14,386 nt of DNA from CAZNLL01 sp964573885 (GCA_964573885.1 CAZNLL010000104.1:1-14386); one strand, 5' to 3'; counted from the first letter of the stretch, positions 5,765 through 12,586 are shown. The notes: generated by a model not told the origin, from the letters alone. Made by a program: numbers and translations.

Positions 5765-7840
5765 CTAGAACTTAAACCCGAGCTGCAAACCCCACACCTG
5801 CCGGGGCATGCTGTATCCCGCCTGTTCCTGATAATTGGCGCCGGCGATATTGCCGCAGTAGGCCTTGAGTTCATAATCCACCTGCCCGACTCTGAAGGTC
5901 TGCTCAAAGCCCAGGTCAAAGGTGACATAGCTGTCCAGTTCCGTTCCCTTCTGGGCATCACGGGAGTCCACATAACGGGAACTCAATTCCACCCAGCCGC
6001 CCTGCCAGGGCATGTAACGGGTCAGCAATTTGATCTTGTTTTTGGGTAAAAGGGCGGGGAGGTAATAGGTCCAGTCCTGTTCAAATCCTGTTTCCGTCAC
6101 CTTGTGCTGCTGATGAACATAGGAGGCGGTGGCCCGGAAACGTTCGCCCAGCTTGATGGTGGCCTCAAGCTCGCCGCCGTAAAGCTTGACATGGTCAATA
6201 TTGTAGAGGCAATTCGTGCCGAACCCGGTGCCTGGGGCGGTAATGCCGTTGTCATTGATAAAGTCGTGGATGTCATAATACCATCCCGCAACCCGCAGGG
6301 TGAGGAGCTTAAACTGCTTGATCATGCCCATTTCATATTCCCAGGCAGACTCGGGTCTAAGGGCCGGGTTGTCAGGGGACGCGCACCGCGCCCACCAGTA
6401 ATAGTCTCAGGGGCAGGGAAGCCGGTATGACCGGCTCACCGCCGCATAAAGGGCCGTTTCAGGCGTGAGCTGGAAATCGGCCTTGAGACTGGGATACAGG
6501 CCATCGTCCTTCTCCGTTTTTCCCTCCACAGGCCAGCCCGTGCCGAACTGGCTGTAATAGGTGTTCATATCCACATGGTAGTAGCGGACCCCCGGAGTCA
6601 GGGTCCATCGGCTCCCCAGGGTGATCACATCCTGGGCATATGCGGATTGGACCTTGTAGATAATGGGGTTGTCGGGGGGGGCCCCCAGCTCCTGATATTC
6701 CATTCCCACCGTGAGGGTGTGCCGCCTGCCGAGGTGCACATCCCGGTATTCGGCAATGACCCCTTGGGTTTCATCGTTACTTTGTTCGTCGTTGATGAAG
6801 GCCCCGCCGCGATAAATGCTTGTCCACCTCCTCCCCATCTGGTTGAAGCCGTGGACCTTGACCGTCCCGGGGCCGAGGGGCATTTTAAAAATAGCGTCCA
6901 GGTAGGTGGTGTGCTTGGTCCACTGGGGAATAGGTGGACCGGGGGGCTGCCCGCCCCCGATGTGTCTGAGCCAGTCCGCATCCATGGTAAAGATGGGGTA
7001 GTCGGGATCATAATCCGGACGGGAGGGGTCATTGAGGACGGGGAAGCCATAGTTGACATTAGCGTATTTGGCCCCGAGAAAGAGCGTGGCCTCCTGGGGC
7101 AGATAAAAGGTCAGGTGCCCGTTATATGTGTTTGCCGTTTCAAAGTTGTTGCGCAGGTACCCGTCGGTCTCCTCTTTGGCGGCCGAGAAGTTGTATCCCA
7201 CAAAATTCGCAAAGCCGCCGTTGACGGAACCCGATAGGGTGTAGGTGTCAAAATCGCCGTACGCCCCCTTAACGGCGATGTCGGGCTTGGGGTCATCCGT
7301 CTTTTTGCCCTTTTTGGTGATGATGTTGATCACACCCCCAATGGCAAAGGGGTGAAGCACCGAGTGCCCCCCGCGAATGATCTCGATCCGTTCCACGTCG
7401 TCAAGGTTCAGGGTGGACCAGTCCACGATATATCTCCCGTAGTGACCGGTCGCGTTCATGCGGCGGCCGTCGATTTCAATGACCATCCGGCCCTCATTAA
7501 GGCCCCGTATAGAGACCTCGTCCCCGGGACTAGCCATAAGCGGATTGATGCGCTGTACATCAATGCCCCCGATCTCCCTGAGCACGTCCGTCAAGGTGCG
7601 AACGCCACCGGGCTTCTTGAATTCATCCATGCGGATGATGGTCTTTTCCGTGGTAATTTCCACCCCGGGCTGGGGTGCCATGACGGTGATTTTGCCCAGG
7701 TCGACCGGTTCGGACTCTTTTTGCTTTTCTTCATCCTCAACCTGTGCCAGGACAGGGGGCGCGTCCAAAGAGAATACCAGGGCGAATCCCAACCATGTGC
7801 CCAAGATCACAAGGGCTACAAACATCCTCTTTCTTACCAT
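5765..7840 (-). CDS. TonB-dependent outer-membrane receptor with an in-frame UGA (possible selenocysteine 478)
   Basis: One continuous frame of 691 codons is broken only by TGA at 6409-6407 (codon 478). It has a signal peptide (residues 1-33), a TonB-box-like GKITVMA, and a plug domain (TLTDVLREIGGIDVQ, VSIRGLNEGRMVIEIDGRRM, VERIEIIRGGHSVLHPFAIGGVINIITKKG). A beta-barrel follows, ending in LQLGFKF with the terminal Phe typical of outer-membrane proteins. Around the UGA the frame reads SYRLPCP-UGA-DYYWWARC and continues as normal receptor sequence (NPALRPESAWEYEMGMIKQF). No frame change is needed, so a frameshift is excluded. A SECIS-like hairpin follows the UGA. Without Sec insertion the product would be 477 residues and could not form a barrel. 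It heads the operon with the exported tetrapyrrole methylase and NikK-like protein. A nonsense mutation or base-call error is the alternative. Confidence 0.85.
6376..6409 (-). promoter_or_regulatory. Candidate bacterial SECIS element after in-frame UGA
   Basis: The UGA codon is at 6409-6407. On the minus strand, 14 bases downstream, GGGCGCG-GUG-CGCGUCCC (6393-6376) folds into a 3-bp GGG/CCC lower stem, a bulged U (6379), a 4-bp CGCG/CGCG upper stem and a GUG loop. The loop G is 21 bases after the UGA. A short apical stem-loop with G/GU in the loop and a bulged U below it is the known recognition pattern for bacterial SelB, and the spacing is within the usual range. The structure was folded by hand. 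Confidence 0.55.
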
Positions 7841-7955
7841 CGTCTGTTTCCTCCTTTTTAAAGACCCAGGGATCTGCCTGAAGATGTTTGACCGGGATCA
7901 GGACAGATGGTAAAAGAGAACTGGAGCAGCCCTCATCCCTGGGGGCTTGTTTCCG

Positions 7956-7999
7956 GGGAGGCAGCCTGATTACCCTTGGCGGGGGGACGGCTGCCTCCC
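7956..7999 (-). promoter_or_regulatory. Large stem-loop in the receptor 5' leader
   Basis: A perfect 11-bp inverted repeat (GGGAGGCAGCC and GGCTGCCTCCC) with a 22-base loop lies about 115 bases upstream of the receptor start. Another possible hairpin (AGCCC...GGGCT, about 7926-7947) lies next to it. There is no U-tract after it, so it is not a simple terminator. It may be part of a regulatory leader or an RNA-stabilising structure. It matches no riboswitch I know. Confidence 0.45.
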
Positions 8000-8002
8000 G
8001 CT

Positions 8003-8039
8003 GTTATAATGCCTTTTGGGCGTCCCTGACTGATCAGGG
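8003..8039 (-). promoter_or_regulatory. Possible receptor-operon promoter with overlapping palindrome
   Basis: On the minus strand TATAAC (8003-8008) is a fair -10 box. The -35 position (8026-8031) reads AGTCAG, which is poor, but it falls inside the inverted repeat CCCTGA-N4-TCAGGG (8024-8039). A weak -35 covered by a palindrome suits a factor-dependent promoter. The leader would be about 155 bases long. Confidence 0.35.
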
Positions 8040-8044
8040 CCCAC

Positions 8045-8083
8045 AAAAAAGGCCACAAAGGACCCTTAAAAACCTTCGTGGCC
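8045..8083 (-). terminator. Strong intrinsic terminator upstream of the receptor operon
   Basis: An 11-bp stem (GGCCACGAAGG with CCTTTGTGGCC, one G-U pair) is followed by six U residues on the minus strand. Its stem has the same GCCACGAA core as the hairpins at 2091 and 12455. A further 8-bp hairpin (GACTCAAG/CTTGAGTC, 8089-8114) precedes it. It would stop transcripts entering from upstream, giving a second block after the one at 8217-8269. Confidence 0.7.
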
Positions 8084-8164
8084 TGGCCGACTCAAGTCTC
8101 CGGGATCTTGAGTCCCTTCATTCCATGGGGTCCTCACCGGGGAGGATCCGGGTTTCCCTTTCTT

Positions 8165-8219
8165 AAAGACCCCCAAAGAGCGGGTCCGGTTGAAGGGGTC
8201 CCGGGCAAAGACCCCCAAA
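8165..8219. repeat. Direct repeat of 13 bases
   Basis: AAAGACCCCCAAA occurs at 8165-8177 and again at 8207-8219, 42 bases apart, the second copy running into the A-run of the terminator at 8217-8224. The function is unknown. Confidence 0.6.
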
Positions 8220-8269
8220 AAAAAGCCAAGAATAGCCCCGGGATTCCTTCCCCGTCATGCCTTCTTGGC
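8217..8269 (-). terminator. Intrinsic terminator-like hairpin of leader unit 3
   Basis: GCCAAGAA/TTCTTGGC (8262-8269 and 8225-8232) encloses a CGGG/CCCG inner stem with an AAGGAA loop, followed by eight U residues (8217-8224). It is nearly the same as the hairpin at 1795-1840, differing mainly in the inner stem, where pairing is kept. Confidence 0.7.
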
Positions 8270-8347
8270 GTGCTCCACGATCCTGAATATAAGATAGAAT
8301 GGATAATCTTGAAGCGCAATTTCTTATTGCGCGATTGACGTTTGCCC
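8217..8347 (-). ncRNA. Leader or small RNA unit 3, between the lipoprotein and receptor genes
   Basis: The promoter at 8352-8380 would give a transcript of about 128 nt. It carries a 7-bp stem-loop at 8314-8332 (GCGCAAT-AAGAA-ATTGCGC on the minus strand), a linker with CAGGA and GUGGA, and a terminator. A GTG-start frame at 8278-8255 (VEHAKKA) parallels VEEAKKA in the unit at 1788-1918. The receptor gene is 377 bases beyond the terminator and seems to have its own promoter. This copy therefore looks most like a free-standing sRNA. Confidence 0.45.
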
Positions 8348-8351
8348 AAGA

Positions 8352-8380
8352 CCTATACACGGGACCCGGACCCTTGTCAA
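8352..8380 (-). promoter_or_regulatory. Strong sigma-70-type promoter, leader unit 3
   Basis: TTGACA (8375-8380), 17-base spacer, TATAGG (8352-8357) on the minus strand. The -35 box is the centre of a perfect palindrome, CCCTTG-A-CAAGGG. It starts 40 bases after the lipoprotein stop codon. Confidence 0.7.
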
Positions 8381-8419
8381 GGGAAAAGTCCTGAACAAGA
8401 GGCCTGTGGGGCCCTCCGG

Positions 8420-8647
8420 TTACCAGGGGCCCCAGTAGGGGTGGTACCACCACCAGGGGTAAGGGCCGGCCCAGATGACCACCTTCCCTTTATAGGCATC
8501 CGGGGTTTTGCGGACCTCTTGAAAAGAACTCTTCGGGACCGCCTCTTTCCTCAGTCCCTCTGAGATGACCGGGGTGCAGGCCGGCACCAGGAGAAGGCAA
8601 GAAAAGATGATGAGGACAAGAGCCTTGATCGGCTTTTTATCTTGCAA
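8420..8647 (-). CDS. Slp-family outer-membrane lipoprotein, apparently internally deleted
   Basis: I place the start at TTG 8647, which follows AGGAGG (8652-8657). An ATG at 8689 in the same frame lies inside tonB and lacks such a site. The 75-residue product has a lipoprotein signal (KALVLIIFSCLLLVPA then C, lipobox LVPAC) and the Slp-family opening PVISEGLRKEAVPKSSFQEVRKTPDAYKGKVVIW. It then goes straight to a Trp/Pro/Tyr-rich tail (PYPWWWYHPYWGPW) like the end of full-length Slp proteins, which are usually about 160-190 residues. The middle domain is missing, with the junction near AG-PYPWWW. It may be a remnant or a minimal membrane-anchored tail. It is the last gene of the exbB-exbD-tonB operon. 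Confidence 0.65.
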   Translation of the reverse strand: MQDKKPIKALVLIIFSCLLLVPACTPVISEGLRKEAVPKSSFQEVRKTPDAYKGKVVIWAGPYPWWWYHPYWGPW

Positions 8648-8675
8648 GATGCCTCCTGCTTGGGTTGTTTTTTGC

Positions 8676-9407
8676 TCATGTGAGTTCAAAAACCAGGGTC
8701 ACTTCCAGGGCAATGGGCCCCTTGAAGAGGTGGGCCGGGGGCCTTGGAAAGGGGGAGGCCTTTTCAACGGCCCTCACCGCAGCGCGGTCCAGACTCCTTC
8801 TCCTGGCACTTTTCACCACCTTGACGCCGGCGATCCTGCCGTCGGGCTCGATCACAAAACGGAGGGTGGTCCGGCCCTCGATTTGTCTCATCCTGGCCGA
8901 GGCAGGATAATTCTTATGGTTTTCGATCTTTAGACGAACCATAGAGAAATAATCGGTTGATGTGGCATAATCCCCCGTCTCCACCCGTGGCGGCGGCTCT
9001 CCTTGCGGTGCACTTATCTCTGCCTGGTGAGGGGGTTCCCATTCCCTCACGGCCACGCCGGGGATCCGGGGAAGGCTGGGCGCATGGATGGGTTCCACCA
9101 GGCTGTCAGGGACGTCGGTCCTTTCGGGCTCCGGTTTCACAGGCTTGAGGGAGGGGACAGGCCGGGGGGTTACCTGAAGCCTTTCCACACTCCGGGGTGC
9201 GACGGCCTGTTTGGGCCTTGAACGCGGCCTGGGGATGTCTCGGGAAGGGGGTTTGGACACATCCCTGAGGGTCAGTTCGATATAGGTCAGGGTCTTGGAC
9301 TTGTAGATGCCGGCCAGGTGCATGAACACCACCAGGTGGATCCCCAGGGAGGCCACAATAAGTCCCTGAAGCAGCCAGTTGGGTCTGGTCTTTGAGGGGG
9401 AGTTCAC
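8676..9407 (-). CDS. tonB: TonB energy-transducing protein
   Basis: This 243-residue protein starts with GTG at 9407 after AAAAGGA. It has one N-terminal membrane helix (LLQGLIVASLGIHLVVFMHL, about residues 12-31), a long Pro-rich periplasmic spacer (residues 50-145), and a TonB C-terminal domain (YPASARMRQIEGRTTLRFVIEPDGRI, then RRSLDRAAVRAVEKASPFPRPP). It carries proton-motive energy from ExbB-ExbD to outer-membrane receptors, here presumably the one at 5765-7840. It begins 10 bases after exbD. Confidence 0.93.
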   Translation of the reverse strand: MNSPSKTRPNWLLQGLIVASLGIHLVVFMHLAGIYKSKTLTYIELTLRDVSKPPSRDIPRPRSRPKQAVAPRSVERLQVTPRPVPSLKPVKPEPERTDVPDSLVEPIHAPSLPRIPGVAVREWEPPHQAEISAPQGEPPPRVETGDYATSTDYFSMVRLKIENHKNYPASARMRQIEGRTTLRFVIEPDGRIAGVKVVKSARRRSLDRAAVRAVEKASPFPRPPAHLFKGPIALEVTLVFELT

Positions 9408-9417
9408 GGTCCTTTTC

Positions 9418-9825
9418 CTAAAAATCCTTTTCCGTGGCCAGACAGAGCCTGCCTGCCCCTGCCGCCTTGGCCACGTCCATGACCTTTACGGCCTCATTGA
9501 GGATCACACTCCGGTCCGCACGGACCACCACAAGTCGATCCTTGTGCCCGCCGATCATTTCCCTGAGCCTTTCGAATAAACGGCCGGGGGTGACCTCCTG
9601 GTTACCCAGGAAGGCCTTGCCCTCCTTGTCCACATACACGGTGATCTCTTGCTCAACCTGCGGGGCCGAGGCCTTGGCCTGGGGCAATTTGATCTTGATA
9701 CCCTCTTCCACCATAAAGTTGGTGGTGAGCAGAAAATAGATCAAGAGCAGGAATACGATGTCAATAAGCGAAGTGAGGGGGACCGTTACCTGGTAGCGGG
9801 GTTTTTTCCTGAATGGGCCGAGCAT
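9418..9825 (-). CDS. exbD: ExbD/TolR-family protein
   Basis: This 135-residue protein has one membrane helix (SLIDIVFLLLIYFLLTTNFM). Asp22 sits in the position of the proton-carrying Asp25 of E. coli ExbD. KIKLPQAKAS follows, and then the periplasmic domain with VYVDKEGKAFLGNQEVT and VVRADRSVILNEAVKVMDVAKAAG. A good AAGGAGAT site precedes ATG 9825. It works with ExbB as the proton channel driving TonB. The adjacent tonB supports ExbD over TolR. Confidence 0.92.
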   Translation of the reverse strand: MLGPFRKKPRYQVTVPLTSLIDIVFLLLIYFLLTTNFMVEEGIKIKLPQAKASAPQVEQEITVYVDKEGKAFLGNQEVTPGRLFERLREMIGGHKDRLVVVRADRSVILNEAVKVMDVAKAAGAGRLCLATEKDF

Positions 9826-9848
9826 ACAGATCTCCTTGATTCTAGATT

Positions 9849-10457
9849 CTATGAACGATAACCCACCGCCTTCATGAACAGGACGGCCCCCTGCTGGAGG
9901 CGGGCCTCGTACTTGTCCACCCGGGAGACGAGGTAGCTGTGGGCCACCATGGTGGGGAGGGCCACGGCCAGGCCCAGTGCCGTGGTCAACATGGCCTCCC
10001 AGATCCCTCCGGCGAGGACGGCGGCATTGACCTTGCCCCCCATCTGCTGGATGACCATGAAGGCCTTGATCATGCCGATGACCGTGCCGAGCAAACCCAG
10101 CAAGGGTGCGATATTTCCGATGGTGGCCAGGGCCTGGAGATACCGGGAAAGGCCGCGTACTTCTTCGTCCGTGGCATGGACGATAACCGTTTCCAGGGTT
10201 TTGCGGTCCTGGTCTTTGACTTCCATACCCTGGGTCACGATGCGACCCATGGGGGTATCGCTGGAACTGGCCAGGGCATAGGCCTTGTCATCCTGGCCGG
10301 TACGGAGATACTCTGCTATTTGTTCCACCATCCCAAGGCCGCGGATCCGGACCACGGCGAAACGGATGAGACGCTCCAGGAAGATGGCCAGGGCCAACAC
10401 AGAGCAGAAAAGGATCGGCCCCACCAGAACGCCCCCTTTTGAAAGGAATTCAATCAT
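9849..10457 (-). CDS. exbB: ExbB/TolQ-family proton channel protein
   Basis: This 202-residue membrane protein belongs to the MotA/TolQ/ExbB family. It has three helices: FLSKGGVLVGPILFCSVLALAIFLERL at the N-terminus, IGNIAPLLGLLGTVIGMIKAFMVI in the middle, and LTTALGLAVALPTMVAHSYLV near the C-terminus. The APLLGLLGTVIGMI motif is the family signature. AAGGAGGGG precedes ATG 10457. It ends 23 bases before exbD, and the exbB-exbD-tonB order is that of TonB rather than Tol systems. Confidence 0.92.
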   Translation of the reverse strand: MIEFLSKGGVLVGPILFCSVLALAIFLERLIRFAVVRIRGLGMVEQIAEYLRTGQDDKAYALASSSDTPMGRIVTQGMEVKDQDRKTLETVIVHATDEEVRGLSRYLQALATIGNIAPLLGLLGTVIGMIKAFMVIQQMGGKVNAAVLAGGIWEAMLTTALGLAVALPTMVAHSYLVSRVDKYEARLQQGAVLFMKAVGYRS

Positions 10458-10658
10458 CTCTACAACCCCTCCTTTTAGAAATCCGCTTTAACGCACCAAT
10501 TTTAGCTTTTTGAAACAGCACGGTTTGAGTTACCTGAATTTCCAACGGCCGTTAAGGCCCAACACTATCTAACCGTCCGGAGAATTTGTGCTTAAAAAAT
10601 ATGTGTTCCTGAGGAGTGGCGATGTCTTTTCGCATTGACTGACGGTAGGCCGCTGTCA
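10458..10658. other. Intergenic gap before exbB
   Basis: These 201 bases separate the repeat-protein gene from exbB. I see a 10-bp palindrome AACGGCCGTT (10544-10553), overlapping a small GGCC-GTTAA-GGCC hairpin. There is no convincing promoter or terminator, so read-through from the repeat-protein gene into exbB is possible. Confidence 0.4.
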
Positions 10659-12437
10659 TCATCGGTCTCTCAGGTCGGGAACCCCGTCGAAATTGAGATC
10701 CCTTTTACGCATCACACAGACCTCGGAGCGATCGTACTCCTCCCACACATCGGGCTTCCCGTCATGGTTGCTGTCTTCCTCCACGGCCGTGATCCGGCCC
10801 CCTTCATAATGGTACCACGTATCCACCCTTCCGTCGCCGCTCTGATCCTTTTCCGCGCGCACCGCCTCTTCCCGGTCATTGTAAAACCAGGTCATCCCTG
10901 CCCTTCCGTTAGGGTCCAGATCCTCTTCAAGTTTTTTTAACTGTCCCTCTTGGCCGTAGTGTTCCCTCACATCAATGCCACCATCCCCGTCTTCATCCTT
11001 TTCCTTAAGGGCCAAGCGGTCGTCCTTATAAAAATACCACACTTCCGCCACCCCATCTCCGTCCTGATCCATCTCGACAACGGCCGACCAGGGTGGGCGG
11101 TCAAACCTTTGGGTGATTTCAAAGCGGCCGTCCCCATCCCCGTCCCTGGTAAGCTTCACGGCCTTACCGTGGCTGTAAAAGGTCTTGATGTCGATTTTGC
11201 CGTCCCCCTTTTCATCCTTTTCCATCCTCATCAGTTTCCCGTCCTGGTAATACTCCCAGGTGTCCATGTTTCCATTCAGATCAGTATCGGACTCCACCCG
11301 TTTCTTTTGCCCCTTTGAATCAAAGGTGATTTTGGTATCTGCCTTGTCATCCCGGTTTTGGTCCCGGGTCTGAAAGGACGGCCTGCCCTTTTCAAAATAA
11401 GTGGCGGTCTCCATGAAGCCGTCGTTGTCGTTGTCAACCATCACCTTGACGGGAACCCCGCCGTGGAACGTCCTGATGCGGTCGATTTTTCCTGTGTGAC
11501 GGGTATCCTCTTCGATCCTTCGGGCCTTGCCCCGGCGGTCAAAATGGCAAAAGGTATCCATGTGTCCGTCAAAGTTGGTATCCTTTTCCTGGTACACGGG
11601 CCGGCCCTCCTTGAAGCGGATCAGGACGTCAAAGCGTTTATCCCCGTTGGTATCCTTTTTTTGTTCACAGGGTGCGCCCTCTTTCAGGACCGTAACGATT
11701 TCATGCCAGCCGTCCCGGTTCAGGTCTTTTTTCTGCGCTGAGATCTTTCCCTCCTCGTCATAAGAACGCAGGACTTCCATGTGGCCGTCACCATCAAGGT
11801 CGTGGCGGCTCTCCTCGGGGAGGCCCCGGGCGTTGTAAGACAGGATCAGGTCCATCCGGCCGTCGCCATCGTGGTCGGCCTTTCTTTCGACGGCTTTTCC
11901 ATGATGGTAACGTTCCCACAGGTTCGGCCTCCCGTCGCCGTCCGTGTCCCGGGTTAAAAGCTCCAGGTCCCCGGCCTTAAAGACATAGATGGTGTCAAAG
12001 GACCCGTCCCCCGTGGAATCCTTTTGGATCTTCCGGGGCCTTTCATGGGCATCAAAGAGGACGATCTTGTCCACCCGTCCGTCTCCGTTGGAATCCGCCG
12101 CATGCCTGGTCCTTTTGCCGTCCTTGAAAAAGTCCCGCTGATCCACCTCGGAGCCATGGGTGGACTTTCTCTCCACCCTCACCAACTTGCCCTCCCGGTA
12201 GATCTGGAAGGTATCCATGCCCCCGTCCCCGGTGGTGTCCATTTCCAGCCGGGTGATCACGCCCTGATGATCAAAATGGGCGACCTGGTCCACTTGACCG
12301 TCTCTGTCTGTGTCTTTTTTGACGACTTTTCCCTTTGCCCCGGCCGTACCAGGGCCCGGGACGAGGAAAAAGACGATCCATACCCAAAAGGCCCGGTGAA
12401 AGGGAAAGCGGCGATGGTAAGTTCTGGCCAAGGCCAT
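10659..12437 (-). CDS. Exported protein of 23 tandem D-x-D-x-D-G calcium-loop repeats
   Basis: I place the start at ATG 12437 (after GAGG at 12442-12445). The same frame extends up to 12470, but that part lies inside a terminator hairpin. The 592-residue product has a signal peptide (RAFWVWIVFFLVPGPGTAGA) and is then made wholly of about 23 repeats of 23-25 residues. The repeat unit is D-x-[DN]-x-D-G-x-x-D-x-x-x-x-[FY]-x-x-G-[KR] followed by a charged strand ending K/E. The D-x-D-x-D-G-x-x-D loop is the calcium-binding loop seen in EF-hand-like, dockerin and thrombospondin type 3 repeats. Alternating F/Y and G-K positions suggest a beta-rich solenoid. Some copies have lost ligands (KSTHGSEVD, DTRHTGKID). 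It lies upstream of exbB on the same strand. The function is unknown; a surface or periplasmic Ca-stabilised binding scaffold is plausible. Confidence 0.8.
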   Translation of the reverse strand: MALARTYHRRFPFHRAFWVWIVFFLVPGPGTAGAKGKVVKKDTDRDGQVDQVAHFDHQGVITRLEMDTTGDGGMDTFQIYREGKLVRVERKSTHGSEVDQRDFFKDGKRTRHAADSNGDGRVDKIVLFDAHERPRKIQKDSTGDGSFDTIYVFKAGDLELLTRDTDGDGRPNLWERYHHGKAVERKADHDGDGRMDLILSYNARGLPEESRHDLDGDGHMEVLRSYDEEGKISAQKKDLNRDGWHEIVTVLKEGAPCEQKKDTNGDKRFDVLIRFKEGRPVYQEKDTNFDGHMDTFCHFDRRGKARRIEEDTRHTGKIDRIRTFHGGVPVKVMVDNDNDGFMETATYFEKGRPSFQTRDQNRDDKADTKITFDSKGQKKRVESDTDLNGNMDTWEYYQDGKLMRMEKDEKGDGKIDIKTFYSHGKAVKLTRDGDGDGRFEITQRFDRPPWSAVVEMDQDGDGVAEVWYFYKDDRLALKEKDEDGDGGIDVREHYGQEGQLKKLEEDLDPNGRAGMTWFYNDREEAVRAEKDQSGDGRVDTWYHYEGGRITAVEEDSNHDGKPDVWEEYDRSEVCVMRKRDLNFDGVPDLRDR

Positions 12438-12446
12438 GGGATCCTC

Positions 12447-12497
12447 AAAAAAAAGCCACAATCGCATCACGGGCTCCGGCCCCTTCGCTTTCGTGGC
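12447..12497 (-). terminator. Terminator-like hairpin of leader unit 4, adjoining the ribosome-binding site
   Basis: On the minus strand GCCACGA pairs with TTGTGGC (outer stem, one G-U pair), enclosing GGGC-CGGA-GCCC, and is followed by eight U residues (12447-12454). The U-tract runs straight into GAGG and, five bases later, the ATG at 12437 of the repeat-protein gene. A terminator here cannot serve an upstream gene; it must act on this gene's own transcript. Confidence 0.65.
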
Positions 12498-12580
12498 TCC
12501 ATGGTTTCGTAAGTTTGTAAGGGTAAAATCAAACCTGGATCAAAAGCCGTTCACCGCATCTTCGAGATGCGCCTGTCACC
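12447..12580 (-). ncRNA. Leader RNA unit 4, upstream of the repeat-protein gene
   Basis: A transcript from the promoter at 12587-12615 would have a 5' stem-loop CGCATCT-CGA-AGATGCG (12555-12571), a linker, and the terminator hairpin just before the start codon. A short frame (ATG 12502 to TGA 12467, MEPRKRRGRSP) ends inside the hairpin and overlaps an in-frame ATG as TGATG. The plan matches the other three units although the 5' stem sequence differs. No known riboswitch class fits. Confidence 0.45.
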
Positions 12581-12586
12581 CTAATT

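Noticed and set aside
6332..6430. Frameshift splitting the receptor gene into two genes
   Set aside because: Both halves are in the same frame (7840 and 6331 differ by a multiple of three) and the bases between translate to plausible receptor sequence. Only a TGA separates them.
8086..8160. Cobalamin riboswitch (AAGGGAAACC and a CCGGAGAC string like a B12 box)
   Set aside because: The core order and the CUGCCCCCGCAAC-like segment are missing. The CCGGAGAC bases lie in the loop of a simple 8-bp hairpin, so the likeness is probably chance.
10659..12437. CRISPR or DNA-level tandem repeat
   Set aside because: The repeats are clear at protein level but diverged in DNA, with no constant direct repeat and unique spacers.
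12438..12470. Longer N-terminus (MMRLWLFFEDP) for the repeat protein
   Set aside because: These codons lie in the terminator hairpin and U-tract. The ATG at 12437 has GAGG at a suitable distance and gives a normal signal peptide.
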